A DNA stretch of 50,851 nucleotides from Peribacillus muralis (lineage in GTDB: Bacteria > Bacillota > Bacilli > Bacillales > DSM-1321). Under the pieces are notes generated by a model. The model did not search any database. It was not told the DNA's origin and was given only the letters and a program-made list of their open reading frames with translations. Within the stretch, counting starts at the first letter, position 1; every line of letters starts with the position of its first letter. The stretch is from positions 442,443 to 493,293 of the forward strand of contig NZ_LMBV01000001.1 of assembly GCF_001439925.1 (NCBI RefSeq). The letters run 5' to 3'. Positions 37,626-45,968 of the stretch are shown here, piece by piece. The position numbers were made by a program, and so were the translations under genes.

Positions 37626-38180
37626 TTAATCGCTGTCTGCCGTGCTCAAGGAGGTGGGATCGTTCTTTCGGCCATTTCCAAAAATCATTTTCATGAAGGG
37701 CTTCTTTTTCGTTTTTTTCGTGGCGGCGGCTTCTTCAGCTGCGAGGAAGTAATCAAATGGCAGGACTGTTGGCGTTTCTAACGCTTCAATTCGCGCTTCG
37801 AGCTTTTTAACGAGTCTGTGCATCTCTTCCATTTCACTTCTGTGCTGTAAAAGCTGATAAGATACCACATCATCCGCTTTTGTTTTTAGTCCATTTTCAA
37901 GTCGGATGACCCGTTCCATAAGCTGTTCATGTTCTTTTTTCGTTTCAGGGTGTTTCCGGACGGTTGCTTTTTTAAGCTTACTCTCTGATATGCTGACCTT
38001 TTGGAGAATGATCCCCTCATTCAGCTGATTCTGAATTTTTCTTAACAAGGCAATGTCTTCCTCTGAAAACTGGTAGTGGCCAAGCTGATTCCTTTCTACT
38101 TCCATGTTCAATTGGCTAACCCAACGTTGGATCGTACTGTGGGAAACATTCAGTAACCGGGCAACTGCACTTGTATTCAT
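37626..38180 (-). CDS. racA: Chromosome-anchoring protein RacA
   Basis: Sporulation protein that binds near the origin and tethers the chromosome to the cell pole through DivIVA. 184 residues, equal to my memory of B. subtilis RacA. N-terminal MerR-type helix-turn-helix MNTSAVARLLNVSHSTIQRW (1-20) with HYQFSEEDIALLRKIQNQL, then a central coiled coil (KADDVVSYQLLQHRSEMEEMHR, about 105-150) and a Lys-rich C-terminal part (ATKKTKKKPF) near the end. A longer frame begins at 38306, but AAGGGGGAATTTCG precedes the ATG at 38180. Its presence fits sporulation and the spo0A at the left edge. Alternative: another MerR-like coiled-coil regulator. Confidence 0.8.
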   Translation of the reverse strand: MNTSAVARLLNVSHSTIQRWVSQLNMEVERNQLGHYQFSEEDIALLRKIQNQLNEGIILQKVSISESKLKKATVRKHPETKKEHEQLMERVIRLENGLKTKADDVVSYQLLQHRSEMEEMHRLVKKLEARIEALETPTVLPFDYFLAAEEAAATKKTKKKPFMKMIFGNGRKNDPTSLSTADSD

Positions 38181-38406
38181 CGAAATTCCCCCTTTTGATT
38201 CTTGAATTCGATAAGGAAGAAGCAATTCCTTTACGGTTGACAAAACTTTTATCCATTCGGCAAAGAAAGTGGATTTCCTACGTAATTTGCGAAGAATCGA
38301 ATCCATTCATGAGCCGATGCCTAAGAGGGCTGCTGACTAGTTGCAAAAAGGGTTAATTGCAAGTGATGTCGAATTACCTTTTGAGCTGCAAAAAAGGAGG
38401 AATATC

Positions 38407-38838
38407 ATGAATAGGGTTAACCTTATCACATTAGGCGTAAAGGATATGAGTAAATCATTAACATTTTATCGGGATGGCTTGGGGTTCCATACATCTATTA
38501 AAGAGGATGGGCCTTCCATTGTTTTTTTCAATAATGCGGGAACGAAACTTACTTTGTACGCTTTAGAGGAGTTAGCGAAAGATATCAGCGAGCTGGAGCC
38601 ACCGAATCGGGGGGGATTTTCGGGCATGACACTTGCTTACAATGCCAAATCGGTTGAAGAAGTGAATGAGATCATGGATAAGGCCAAAAAGGCCGGAGGG
38701 ATAATCGAGAAAACGCCTCAAGAGGTGTTTTGGGGAGGATACAGCGGCTACTTTTCCGATCTTGATGGGTACTATTGGGAGGTGGCGTATTCGAAGGATT
38801 GGCGTTTTGATGAACAAGATATGCTGGTCATAGAGTGA
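38407..38838 (+). CDS. VOC (glyoxalase/bleomycin resistance-like) family protein
   Basis: 143 residues, two beta-alpha-beta-beta-beta units. N-terminal VNLITLGVKDMSKSLTFYRD (2-21); FNNAGTKLTLYALEELAKD; C-terminal WGGYSGYFSDLDGYYWEVAYS with the last metal-ligand-type Glu. The first unit has Asn/Leu instead of the metal-binding His (NLITLGV rather than HITL), so metal binding may be incomplete or use other residues. No function assignable. AAAAAAGGAGGAATATC precedes the ATG. B. subtilis encodes a related VOC protein (YqjT) nearby, but further right. Confidence 0.8.
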   Translation: MNRVNLITLGVKDMSKSLTFYRDGLGFHTSIKEDGPSIVFFNNAGTKLTLYALEELAKDISELEPPNRGGFSGMTLAYNAKSVEEVNEIMDKAKKAGGIIEKTPQEVFWGGYSGYFSDLDGYYWEVAYSKDWRFDEQDMLVIE

Positions 38839-38884
38839 CCGTTCGCCTATAAGTAGTTGCACGCGCATGCATTCCTACATCGTG

Positions 38885-38933
38885 AAAAAAGCTGTTGCCT
38901 TGCCACTCCTATAAAGGGGTGCGAGACAACAGC
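38885..38933 (-). terminator. Terminator of proC
   Basis: On the minus strand GCTGTTGTCTCGCACCCC pairs imperfectly with AGTGGCAAGGCAACAGC and is followed by six T. Confidence 0.8.
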
Positions 38934-38948
38934 CCATCATCATCGGCC

Positions 38949-39794
38949 TTACTGGGGGATGACATATTGGGCAAGTTCCTTGCTTATTTGATTGCCCATT
39001 CGCTTCGATTGCTCAGTCGCTTCCTGTACACAGGCAATGAAGGCTTGCTGCACTTGGTGAGCTTGCAGCTGTTTCAAACCTGCTTCAGTCGTTCCGCCTG
39101 GTGACGTTACTTCCTTCCTAAGCACGGCAGGCGTTTTAGGGGACTTCTGCAACATATCGGCCGCACCCAACAATGTTTGAAGAATTAATTGCTTCGCCGT
39201 TTGTGAATCGAGACCGATCGTTTCTGCTGACTTTTCCAGTGCCTCGACCAAATAATAAATATAAGCCGGGCCGCTCCCTGATAAGCCGGTTACCGCATCG
39301 AGCTGATTTTCCTCAACGACTGCCACCGTTCCTACCGTTTCAAACAGGGTGATGGCCGTGTGTAATTGCGACTCATTCGTATGGCTATTAGCGGCAAGTG
39401 CCGTTGCTGACTTTCCTACAGTTGCCGATGTATTTGGCATGGCACGAACGATCGAGAATTGCTTATTGGCGATTCCCTCCAAGCTTGATGTGTGAACGCC
39501 GGCCACTACGGAAACGAACAGCATTTCTTCACGAATGTATTCTTTTATTAATTGCATCGTTTCTAGAATATCTTTCGGTTTCACTGCGAGGACGACAAGG
39601 TCCGCGTCCTGTAACAATGGCTGCAGCGATCTTGTGGTGGTGACACCGTATTGTTCCTTTAAGTAATGGAACCTATCATCATTTGTTTTATTCGTTACGA
39701 AAATATTTGCAGGTTGAATGACCTGTTGCGTCACCAGCCCCGAAATGATTGCTTCTGCCATCGATCCAGCCCCGATGAATGAGATTTTCTTCAT
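38949..39794 (-). CDS. proC: Pyrroline-5-carboxylate reductase
   Basis: Last step of proline synthesis: NAD(P)H reduction of pyrroline-5-carboxylate. 281 residues. Rossmann loop ISFIGAGSMAEAIISGL (3-19), the middle segment VSVVAGV, and the C-terminal signature SPGGTTEAGL(KQL) preceded by LSGSGPAYIYYLVEAL. A longer frame starts at 39839, but AAAGGAGCGGAAAAT positions the ATG at 39794 with the family's N-terminus MKKISFIGAG. Controlled by a T-box leader on its 5' side, so transcription should rise when tRNA-Pro is uncharged. Next gene rightwards is divergent, as with proI-yqjP of B. subtilis. Confidence 0.94.
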   Translation of the reverse strand: MKKISFIGAGSMAEAIISGLVTQQVIQPANIFVTNKTNDDRFHYLKEQYGVTTTRSLQPLLQDADLVVLAVKPKDILETMQLIKEYIREEMLFVSVVAGVHTSSLEGIANKQFSIVRAMPNTSATVGKSATALAANSHTNESQLHTAITLFETVGTVAVVEENQLDAVTGLSGSGPAYIYYLVEALEKSAETIGLDSQTAKQLILQTLLGAADMLQKSPKTPAVLRKEVTSPGGTTEAGLKQLQAHQVQQAFIACVQEATEQSKRMGNQISKELAQYVIPQ

Positions 39795-39837
39795 ATTTTC
39801 CGCTCCTTTTCCTTCAACGCTTCTTTTTTTAAAAAAC

Positions 39838-40100
39838 AAAAAGACCCCTCATCCAATAAAGGACGAAAGGTCTCGCTTCCGTGGTACCACCTTTGTTCAG
39901 TGTTCCATAGCAAATAAACAGGAAAACTGCACTTGTATCCTCTAACGCGGGATTTACGTCAGGTTTTCCTGAAGGCTCATAAGGTAGGTTCAATCATGAG
40001 AGGGCGATGAAGCCTTTCAGCACGGAGCTTCATTCTCTTTACGCCATCAATAAATTTACTTGGCCTTAATCAAAGCCACGCCGTTTTTAATTACTTGTGA
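39838..40100 (-). promoter_or_regulatory. T-box riboswitch (proline) leader of proC
   Basis: Read on the minus strand: a Stem I-like structured region from about 40090, a specifier-loop candidate GAACCTACC whose CCU (39988-39986) would read tRNA-Pro, the conserved T-box sequence AAGGTGGTACCACGG (within 39878-39893), then the terminator stem GACC...GGGGTC with a T run (39838-39873). The leader ends 40 bases before proC. The T-box motif and terminator are clear; the specifier assignment rests on position and the CCU-A context. Confidence 0.88.
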
Positions 40101-40306
40101 TTATGAAGGATAAAACGGTACTCTGTCAATGTTAATATATGCATGACCGTCAAAAAATAGACATGAATTATGTGAAAATAATGACATTATTAAAATATAT
40201 ATGTAAAATGGTAATTATACATTGATTCTCTAGTTATACGTACCAATAATTTTGTTTGGTGCATAAAAAAATTTATATAAATATAATTTCTAAGGTGGAA
40301 ATATTT
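40101..40306. other. Divergent promoter region proC/MBL hydrolase
   Basis: AT-rich, no gene; must contain both promoters. GAGAATCAATGTATAATTACC-like sequence near 40211-40232 on the minus side and TATACAT-like hexamers are visible but cannot be assigned with certainty. Confidence 0.4.
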
Positions 40307-41275
40307 ATGGCGAAATGGAATGGAGATATTGCAAAAATTGCTTTGCCCACACCGTTTGCTGTCGGTGATGTAAATGTTTATGTAATTAAAGGGGATGCAT
40401 TAACTCTCATAGATACTGGCGTTAAAACGAAACGATCGAAGGAAGCGTTGACTCAGGGACTTGCGGATTTGGGCTTGAAGTTGTCAGATATCGAACAAAT
40501 CATCTTGACACATCATCATCCTGATCACGCTGGCGCACTCGATTTCTTTCCAAAGGAAATCCCGGTATATGGCCACAAAAACAATCAGCGCTGGCTGGAC
40601 ATAAGTGATGATTTTCTTGAAACGCATAATTGTTTCTTCCTTGAGTATGCCACGAAGTTTGGGGTTGCCGAAGAGCTGAAAGACAAATTGATTCATCATC
40701 GCGACGATATTCGTTTTCTTAGTGAACGGAAGCTGCAAGGGTATTTAGCTGAGGGGGATGAGCTTCCGGGGCTTCCAGGCTGGAAAACGATCGAGACTCC
40801 TGGTCACGCGCAAAGTCATTTATCCTTTTATCGCGAAAGTGACGGTGTCATGATTGCAGGTGATCATTTGCTTGCCAAGATTTCACCTAATCCATTGATG
40901 GAACCGCCAATTCTTCCGGGGGACAATAGACCGCGGCCGTTACTGCAATATAATGCCTCACTTCAGAAGCTATTGGATTTTTCCATATCAACCGTCTACT
41001 CCGGACATGGAGATGAAGTGAATGGTGATGCGGTGGCCGACCTGATTCAATATAGGTTCGAGCGGCAGCATAATCGGGCGATGCAGGTGAAAAGCATGCT
41101 TTCTATTAAACCCCTATCAGTCTTTGAGGTGTGTCAGCAGTTGTTTCCAAAAGTATATCTTCAAGAAGTGGGCCTTACACTTTCGGAAACGATCGGCCAA
41201 CTTGACTATCTAGAAGATTTGGGTGAAGTCGAAACCGCAATCGAAGCTGGGGTCATTCTCTATTCAATCGCTTAA
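40307..41275 (+). CDS. yqjP: Metallo-beta-lactamase-fold hydrolase (YqjP-like)
   Basis: 322 residues, hydrolase of the glyoxalase II/lactonase superfamily; substrate not known. Zinc-binding motif THHHPDHAGAL (residues about 65-76 contain HxHxDH), second His in ETPGHAQSHLSFY, Asp ligand in IAGDHLL, and the last His in YSGHGDE. A C-terminal winged-helix-like segment (SVFEVCQQLFPKVYLQEV...) is common in this subfamily. An open frame reaches back to 40256, but AAGGTGG (40292-40298) selects ATG 40307. Divergent to proC and followed closely (24 bases) by the dehydrogenase, as proI-yqjP-yqjQ in B. subtilis. Confidence 0.88.
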   Translation: MAKWNGDIAKIALPTPFAVGDVNVYVIKGDALTLIDTGVKTKRSKEALTQGLADLGLKLSDIEQIILTHHHPDHAGALDFFPKEIPVYGHKNNQRWLDISDDFLETHNCFFLEYATKFGVAEELKDKLIHHRDDIRFLSERKLQGYLAEGDELPGLPGWKTIETPGHAQSHLSFYRESDGVMIAGDHLLAKISPNPLMEPPILPGDNRPRPLLQYNASLQKLLDFSISTVYSGHGDEVNGDAVADLIQYRFERQHNRAMQVKSMLSIKPLSVFEVCQQLFPKVYLQEVGLTLSETIGQLDYLEDLGEVETAIEAGVILYSIA

Positions 41276-41298
41276 TGTTCTAAAAGGAGGGCAACTTT

Positions 41299-42090
41299 TT
41301 GAAAAACTTGCAAGGAAAAGTAATTGTTATTACGGGTGCTTCCGGAGGGATTGGCAAGGAAGTGGCAATCGAAGCGGCAAAGCAGGGCGGACGTCTTGTT
41401 CTCTTGGCTAGAAGTCTTGATAAATTACAGCAGCTAAAGAATGAGCTAATCACTCAATACGGGATTGATGCATATGCATTTAAGCTTGACGTTTCAGATA
41501 CCGATCAGATCACAGCGGTATTTGATGACATCCATGCGCAAATAGGTGAAGTGGACGTATTGGTCAATAATGCCGGTTTCGGTACCTTTAAAGAAGCGCA
41601 GGATACGAAAATGGACGAAACGAAAGCGATGTTTGCCGTCAATGTGATCGGATTAATGGCCTGTACAAAGCTAGTCCTTCCCTATATGAAGCAGAGAAAA
41701 TCAGGGCATATCATCAATATCGCCTCACAGGCAGGTAAAATTGCCACACCTAAATCAACCTTGTATTCTTCGACCAAATTCGCCGTTCTTGGCTATTCTA
41801 ATGCTCTTCGGCTCGAGTTGATGGAAGATCATGTTTATGTCACCACCGTCAACCCAGGGCCGATAGAAACGAATTTCTTCGGCATTGCCGATGAATCGGG
41901 TACATATGTAAAGAATGTTGAAAAATTCATGCTTAAACCGGAGAAAGTCGCGACTAAAATTGTCGCGGCGATGCTGACCAATAAGAGGGAAATCAATCTC
42001 CCTGGCTGGATGGATGTAGCGGGGAAATGGTATACCCTGTTTCCCGGGATCACCGAATTTTTAGGAAAAAAAGCCTTTTTTAAAAAATAG
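41299..42090 (+). CDS. yqjQ: Short-chain dehydrogenase/reductase (YqjQ-like)
   Basis: 263 residues, NAD(P)-dependent oxidoreductase. Nucleotide loop TGASGGIGKEVA (12-23; classical TGxxxGxG), NNAG (about 90-93), catalytic Ser in NIASQAGKIA, Tyr-Lys in YSSTKFAVLGYS, and post-catalytic NPGPIETNF. The C-terminal tail (KWYTLFPGITEFLGKKAFFKK) is a feature of the YqjQ-type group. Starts at TTG 41299 with AAAGGAGG at 41283-41290. Substrate unknown. Followed by a strong terminator. Confidence 0.9.
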   Translation: MKNLQGKVIVITGASGGIGKEVAIEAAKQGGRLVLLARSLDKLQQLKNELITQYGIDAYAFKLDVSDTDQITAVFDDIHAQIGEVDVLVNNAGFGTFKEAQDTKMDETKAMFAVNVIGLMACTKLVLPYMKQRKSGHIINIASQAGKIATPKSTLYSSTKFAVLGYSNALRLELMEDHVYVTTVNPGPIETNFFGIADESGTYVKNVEKFMLKPEKVATKIVAAMLTNKREINLPGWMDVAGKWYTLFPGITEFLGKKAFFKK

Positions 42091-42137
42091 TACAAATGTA
42101 CGGTTTTCGTACATAACGAGTCGTTCAGTGTATAGAC

Positions 42138-42181
42138 AAAAGGGGTTTCGAAATGTTTCCATTTTGAAACCCCTTTTTTTA
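42138..42181 (+). terminator. Terminator after yqjQ
   Basis: AAAAGGGGTTTC (42138-42149) pairs with GAAACCCCTTTT (42166-42177), then T. Confidence 0.92.
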
Positions 42182-42300
42182 ACCATTTATAGAGATGCCG
42201 TCATACCTACACATTATAAGGCATCAGTGGACTACTCCTTAAATTCGTGCCCCAAGGACAAGCACAAACCTTCGTTTTTCGATTGATCAGTGCATGAACG

Positions 42301-42651
42301 CTATCTTAATGCTATGTAAACTTCAATTTCTCCATTAGGGTAATATTTTTCAAAATCAAATGAGTATGCTCTTTCCAATGTACCCGCATCCTCACGCGCC
42401 CATATTGCCTTCCAGGTGTTGAGGACCCCGTGTTCCACCGTTGTGTCCACACTGAAGACATCATATTTTGCGAAATTCGGTATTTCCAGTGAATGTAGCC
42501 CATCATTATCTTCAACGGTTATACTTAATGAATAATCACCTTTATAGTCACTTTCATAATTATGATAGACAGCATAGGTAATTTTATTAGCCAGACCAGG
42601 AGGAAGCCTGCTGCCATAATTCCTTAATTCTTTCCAGCAATAGGTCGTCAT
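42301..42651 (-). pseudogene. Truncated GyrI-like effector-binding domain protein
   Basis: 116 residues matching the C-terminal two-thirds of small effector-binding (GyrI/AraC_E_bind) proteins: AVYHNYESDYKGDYSLSITVE (split here as AVYHNYESDY then KGDYSLSITVE), HGVLNTWKAIW, and the acidic-aromatic tail FEKYYPNGEIEVYIAL. The usual first 35-40 residues (a beta strand containing the ...FKVVG... region) are absent: the frame is closed by a stop codon 8 codons before the ATG and no ribosome site is seen. It is therefore probably a decayed 5'-truncated copy. Family normal length is about 150-160 residues. Confidence 0.6.
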
Positions 42652-42855
42652 TAAAATTGTTCGTTCGTAAACTGTTTATGATTTTTAATTTCACGCGTTT
42701 TCTTCCTTCCAGAATTTATTCTGTATCATGTCTTACCCATTCTATAAAACACGTTAATCTCCTTCTTTTTCCAGATATCGTTTCAAAAAATGAATTCCTG
42801 GTGCAGCTGGTAACTATACATGGTGTATTTCGTCTATTTCTTAGGAGGGATTTTC

Positions 42856-43383
42856 ATGAAGAAGATGGTAAACCTTTATATGTATTTGTTAGTCGTCTGT
42901 ATTCTGGGGAGCTGTCAAACCTCTGATTGGAACAAGCGGGAGGACATTGATAAAGGAGAAGTTGGCTTCATTACAGATCTTGATGATAAAAGGATTTTGA
43001 TTAAAGGGACGTATTATAAAGTGAACAATCATACATATATTCAAGATCAACATGGTTTGAACCTCGATTATTCCGATTTAGAGGTAGGGATGAAAGTGAA
43101 ACCGTGGCACCGGGGTGGGGTCACGGATTCATTTCCTGGGAAAGCGGAAGCGGAATTGATTCTTGTTTTGGCGGACGAGGAAAGCTTAGCCGAGCAACGG
43201 GCGGTCACTGCCGCCCTCGACCATGTCAGCGAAGCCGAAAGTCAGCGATTCATCGTTCTTGAAGTCACCCATCTACCTTCAGAGCATGTGTACACGATCG
43301 AAATGATGAATCGTTCCAACATGGATTCTTCTTTCATGGTGATTGTCGAGGATGTTACGGGTGAGATCTTATATCTGAAATAA
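42856..43383 (+). CDS. DUF3221-type lipoprotein
   Basis: 175 residues, lipoprotein: MKKMVNLYMYLLVVCILGSC with the lipobox LGSC (Cys20), so it is anchored on the outside of the membrane. The following 90 residues (GEVGFITDLDDKRILIKGTYYK, then DLEVGMKVKPWHRGGVTDSFPGKAEAEL, residue stretches shown in two parts) fit an OB-like DUF3221 domain found in YobA-type proteins; the remaining C-terminal 70 residues are less familiar. Function unknown. AGGAGGGA places the ATG at 42856; an upstream in-frame ATG at 42820 has no site. Confidence 0.68.
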   Translation: MKKMVNLYMYLLVVCILGSCQTSDWNKREDIDKGEVGFITDLDDKRILIKGTYYKVNNHTYIQDQHGLNLDYSDLEVGMKVKPWHRGGVTDSFPGKAEAELILVLADEESLAEQRAVTAALDHVSEAESQRFIVLEVTHLPSEHVYTIEMMNRSNMDSSFMVIVEDVTGEILYLK

Positions 43384-43469
43384 GGTTCTGTTGCATCTTG
43401 ATGAATTGGAGGGGCAGGTTACTGAAAACAGTTTTGAGAAGGTCATATATAACAGCGGTGACATACCAA

Positions 43470-43495
43470 AAAGTACCCTTCATGGGTCTTTTTTT
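43470..43495 (+). terminator. Terminator after the DUF3221 lipoprotein
   Basis: Short stem AAGTACCC/GGGTCTT with T run on the 3' side. Confidence 0.6.
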
Positions 43496-43526
43496 GTTCA
43501 GTCACTACTCAATAATTCGAAATAAA

Positions 43527-43553
43527 AAAGAACCGGGCTGAGTCCGGTTCTTT
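43527..43553 (-). terminator. Terminator of the NlpC/P60 gene
   Basis: AAAGAACCGG (43527-43536) pairs with CCGGTTCTTT (43544-43553), loop of 7; on the minus strand it is followed by a T-rich tail. It also serves the plus strand partly. Confidence 0.85.
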
Positions 43554-43573
43554 GATCGTATGTATCCTTGGAT

Positions 43574-44242
43574 TTATAAGGTTTTTGCCCCTAAATATCT
43601 TGGTTTCCAATAAGAATTATCCATATCCGTGATCGTTACGCCTTTTGAAGTCGAAGCCTGAATGAATTGACCATTTCCGATATAAATCCCAACATGTGAT
43701 ACGCCTGTTCTCCCAGAAGAAGTATCAAAGAATACAAGATCACCTTTAGAGGGTGACGATACTTTCAAACCTGTATTGGAATAGAGCAAGGACGTGGTAC
43801 GCGGTAAGGTGATTCCTTGTGACTTCTGGAACACGTAATAGATGAAGCCGGAACAGTCGAATCCAGCCGGAGTCGTTCCGCCCCATTTATACGGTTTGCC
43901 CATCAAGGTTTTTGCATAGTTGATCATGCTTGTATTATTGACCTTATAAACACCAAGCGCATTGAATGTAGCTCGGCCGGCAATTCCGTCGGCAGTCAAT
44001 CCTTTAGCTTTTTGGAACTTCTTTACTGCTGATGTGGAATAGGTTCCATAATGTGTAGTCAGTGAACCTGAATATGTAAAATAACCTTTGGTTTTTAATA
44101 GTTGTTGTAATTGTTTGACATCGCTATGTGTCATTCCGGGTCTGAGGGTTTGGTCTCCAATGTTAGCATAGGCTTGCAGTGGTGTTAGCATCATGGCAGA
44201 TGCAACAGCAGCTGAAGCAATCCATTTCTTCATTCTTTTCAT
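43574..44242 (-). CDS. Secreted NlpC/P60 peptidoglycan endopeptidase with peptidoglycan-binding domain
   Basis: Cell-wall hydrolase cutting the gamma-D-glutamyl-meso-diaminopimelate bond of stem peptides. 222 residues. Signal peptide (1-26, cleavage after AYA), PG_binding_1 domain (about 31-98; LRPGMTHSDVKQLQQLLK and TADGIAGRATFNAL), then an NlpC/P60 domain (about 103-222): catalytic Cys130 in GFDCSGFIYYVF, His183 in VSHVGIYIG, and Gln195 (FIQAST) in the place of the third polar residue. Start ATG 44242 is supported by AGAGAGGAAGAGG. It is transcribed away from the polymerase gene. Confidence 0.87.
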   Translation of the reverse strand: MKRMKKWIASAAVASAMMLTPLQAYANIGDQTLRPGMTHSDVKQLQQLLKTKGYFTYSGSLTTHYGTYSTSAVKKFQKAKGLTADGIAGRATFNALGVYKVNNTSMINYAKTLMGKPYKWGGTTPAGFDCSGFIYYVFQKSQGITLPRTTSLLYSNTGLKVSSPSKGDLVFFDTSSGRTGVSHVGIYIGNGQFIQASTSKGVTITDMDNSYWKPRYLGAKTL

Positions 44243-44649
44243 TTCCTCTTCCTCTCTATCTCACGATTGTTCTTAACAATATTATCCTACAATACCATTA
44301 TGACAATTAGACATATTTTTGATTACAATTCCATTACAATAAATAGGCACAAAGACCATGTTAAAAAAAGACAAAAGTCTGTTGATATTGAAATTAAATC
44401 GCTTCATAAAGTAAGCATTTGGATTCATTATCAATTATTCAAGCTACTAATTGATCTATTATAAAAAAACTATATGGTTATGGAGTTAAATATTGGAGTT
44501 TTATCTATTTTTAGGATAAATATATTTTTCGAGGAAAATGCAATAAAAAGTAGAAATTTGGTTGAAAACTTCCATTGAATAAGAACGTATATTCGGTTAA
44601 AGTAATGAATATAATAAAAGCGAACGTATATTCTTGTTAGGGTGAATGG
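44243..44649. promoter_or_regulatory. Divergent promoter region with LexA-like boxes (407 bases)
   Basis: Very AT-rich, no gene on either strand worth calling. The right end has two LexA/DinR-like boxes (44582-44595 and 44621-44634) in front of the UvrX-type polymerase. AGGGTG (44639-44644) is the ribosome site. Confidence 0.6.
44582..44634 (+). promoter_or_regulatory. Two tandem LexA/DinR-type SOS boxes
   Basis: AGAACGTATATTCG (44582-44595) and CGAACGTATATTCT (44621-44634) share the 12-base core GAACGTATATTC, 39 bp apart. Each differs from the Bacillus consensus CGAACRNRYGTTYG at two positions, one of which (G to A in the right half) is the same in both. The second copy overlaps the expected promoter/leader 16 bases before the start codon. 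Assignment by resemblance to DNA-damage-inducible polymerase promoters is inference. Confidence 0.65.
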
Positions 44650-45912
44650 ATGATGGATTATGGGACGATGCCGAAACAATCAATTATGTGTATCGATATG
44701 AAAAGCTTTTATGCAAGCTGTTCAGCGGTCATGCTTGGCTTGGACCCGCTCGAGTGTTACCTGGCGGTGGTTGGTGATTTGCAGAGGACGGGGAGCATTG
44801 TGCTGGCCGCTTCTCCAAAGATGAAGAAGGAATTTGGCATCAAAACGGGTTCGCGGATGTTTGAGATTCCGAATGATCCAAGGATTGTCGTCGTTGAACC
44901 GAAAATGGCTACCTATTTAAGGGTCTCGACGGAAATTACGCGATTGTTCAACCGTTATGTGCCCAAAGAAGCGATTCATGTATATAGTGTGGATGAAAGT
45001 TTTGTGAAAGTCGATGGGGCCGCTTCTTTATGGGGAGATGCCCGGATGATAGCTGAAAAGATAAGAGATGAAATCGAAAGGGAATTACAGCTCCCCTGTG
45101 CCATTGGAATTGGTCCGAACATGCTTATGGCTAAGCTTTGCTTGGATTTAGAAGCCAAGCATGAAGGGATCGCCGAATGGACGTATGAGGATGTGCCCAA
45201 TAAGCTTTGGCCAATTTCCCCGCTTCATGAAATGTGGGGTATCGGCAGGCGTGTGGAAAAAACCCTTCATGGAATGGGAATATTTACGGTTGGGCAGCTT
45301 GCCAATTATGATCTTGAATTACTTGAAGCGAAGTTTGGAATTATGGGCAATCAGCTTTACCACCATGCGTGGGGAATAGATTTATCGGATTTGGGGGCAC
45401 CGATTATTGAAGGACAGGTGAGCTTTGGTAAAAGTCAGATTCTGCTGCGGGATTATAAGGAAGAGTATGAAATCAAGCAGGTGATGCTGGAGATTTGCGA
45501 AGAAGTCGGAAGAAGGGCACGCACCCATCACAAAGCAGGAAGGACGGTCAGCCTGGGCATTGGTTACAGCAAGGATGAATTTGGCGGGGGCTTCCATCGT
45601 TCGCGTTCGATTAGCGAACCGACCAATATTACGATGGAGCTGTATAAAGTGTGCCTGGAGCTTTTCCATGAGAACTATAAGAAGCAAAAAACGGTTCGCA
45701 GCATAGCGGTCACACTCGCGAATATTGTCGACGATAACGAGATGCAGCTGACTTTATTTGATATGTCGCGCTGGAAAAAGCGGGAGCTGAGTTACACGGT
45801 TGATCGAATTCGCCATAAATATGGGCCGAAAGCGTTATTGCGTGCCGTTTCGTATACCGAAGCGGGTACAGCCGTATACCGAAGCAAGCTGCTTGGCGGG
45901 CATAAGGCGTGA
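44650..45912 (+). CDS. polYB: Y-family DNA polymerase (YqjW/UvrX type)
   Basis: Error-prone translesion polymerase, SOS-induced in B. subtilis. 420 residues. Catalytic acids in CIDMKSFYASCSAVMLG (Asp about 16) and VYSVDESFVKVD (Asp-Glu about 115); LAASPKMKKEFGIKTGSRMF; helix-hairpin-helix WGIGRRVEKTLHGMG; little finger about 250-370. A beta-clamp motif QLTLF lies at about 365. Two adjacent ATG codons; the first (44650) is used. Two LexA-like boxes lie in front. In Bacillus a YolD-like gene follows; here that gene is interrupted after its first eight codons by a transposon. Confidence 0.92.
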   Translation: MMDYGTMPKQSIMCIDMKSFYASCSAVMLGLDPLECYLAVVGDLQRTGSIVLAASPKMKKEFGIKTGSRMFEIPNDPRIVVVEPKMATYLRVSTEITRLFNRYVPKEAIHVYSVDESFVKVDGAASLWGDARMIAEKIRDEIERELQLPCAIGIGPNMLMAKLCLDLEAKHEGIAEWTYEDVPNKLWPISPLHEMWGIGRRVEKTLHGMGIFTVGQLANYDLELLEAKFGIMGNQLYHHAWGIDLSDLGAPIIEGQVSFGKSQILLRDYKEEYEIKQVMLEICEEVGRRARTHHKAGRTVSLGIGYSKDEFGGGFHRSRSISEPTNITMELYKVCLELFHENYKKQKTVRSIAVTLANIVDDNEMQLTLFDMSRWKKRELSYTVDRIRHKYGPKALLRAVSYTEAGTAVYRSKLLGGHKA

Positions 45913-45941
45913 GGCTGAAATTTTGAAGGGAGGGGAAAAGA

Positions 45942-45968
45942 ATGATTCGAGATCGAGGTCGTATCTAA
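45942..45968 (+). pseudogene. 5' remnant of a YolD-like gene, cut by a transposon
   Basis: Eight codons MIRDRGRI followed by a stop; preceded by a strong ribosome site AGGGAGGGG (45926-45935). YolD-like proteins begin MIRDRG(T/R)IKWT, so the codons after Ile are lost. In B. subtilis yqjX, a YolD homologue, follows yqjW exactly here. The break is at or within two bases of 45966, where sequence composition changes to AT-rich transposon DNA. The rest of the gene is not in the window. Confidence 0.82.

Noticed and set aside
38181..38306. Upstream extension of the racA frame
   Set aside because: AAGGGGGAATTTCG sits directly before the ATG at 38180 and the extension is not part of the RacA family.
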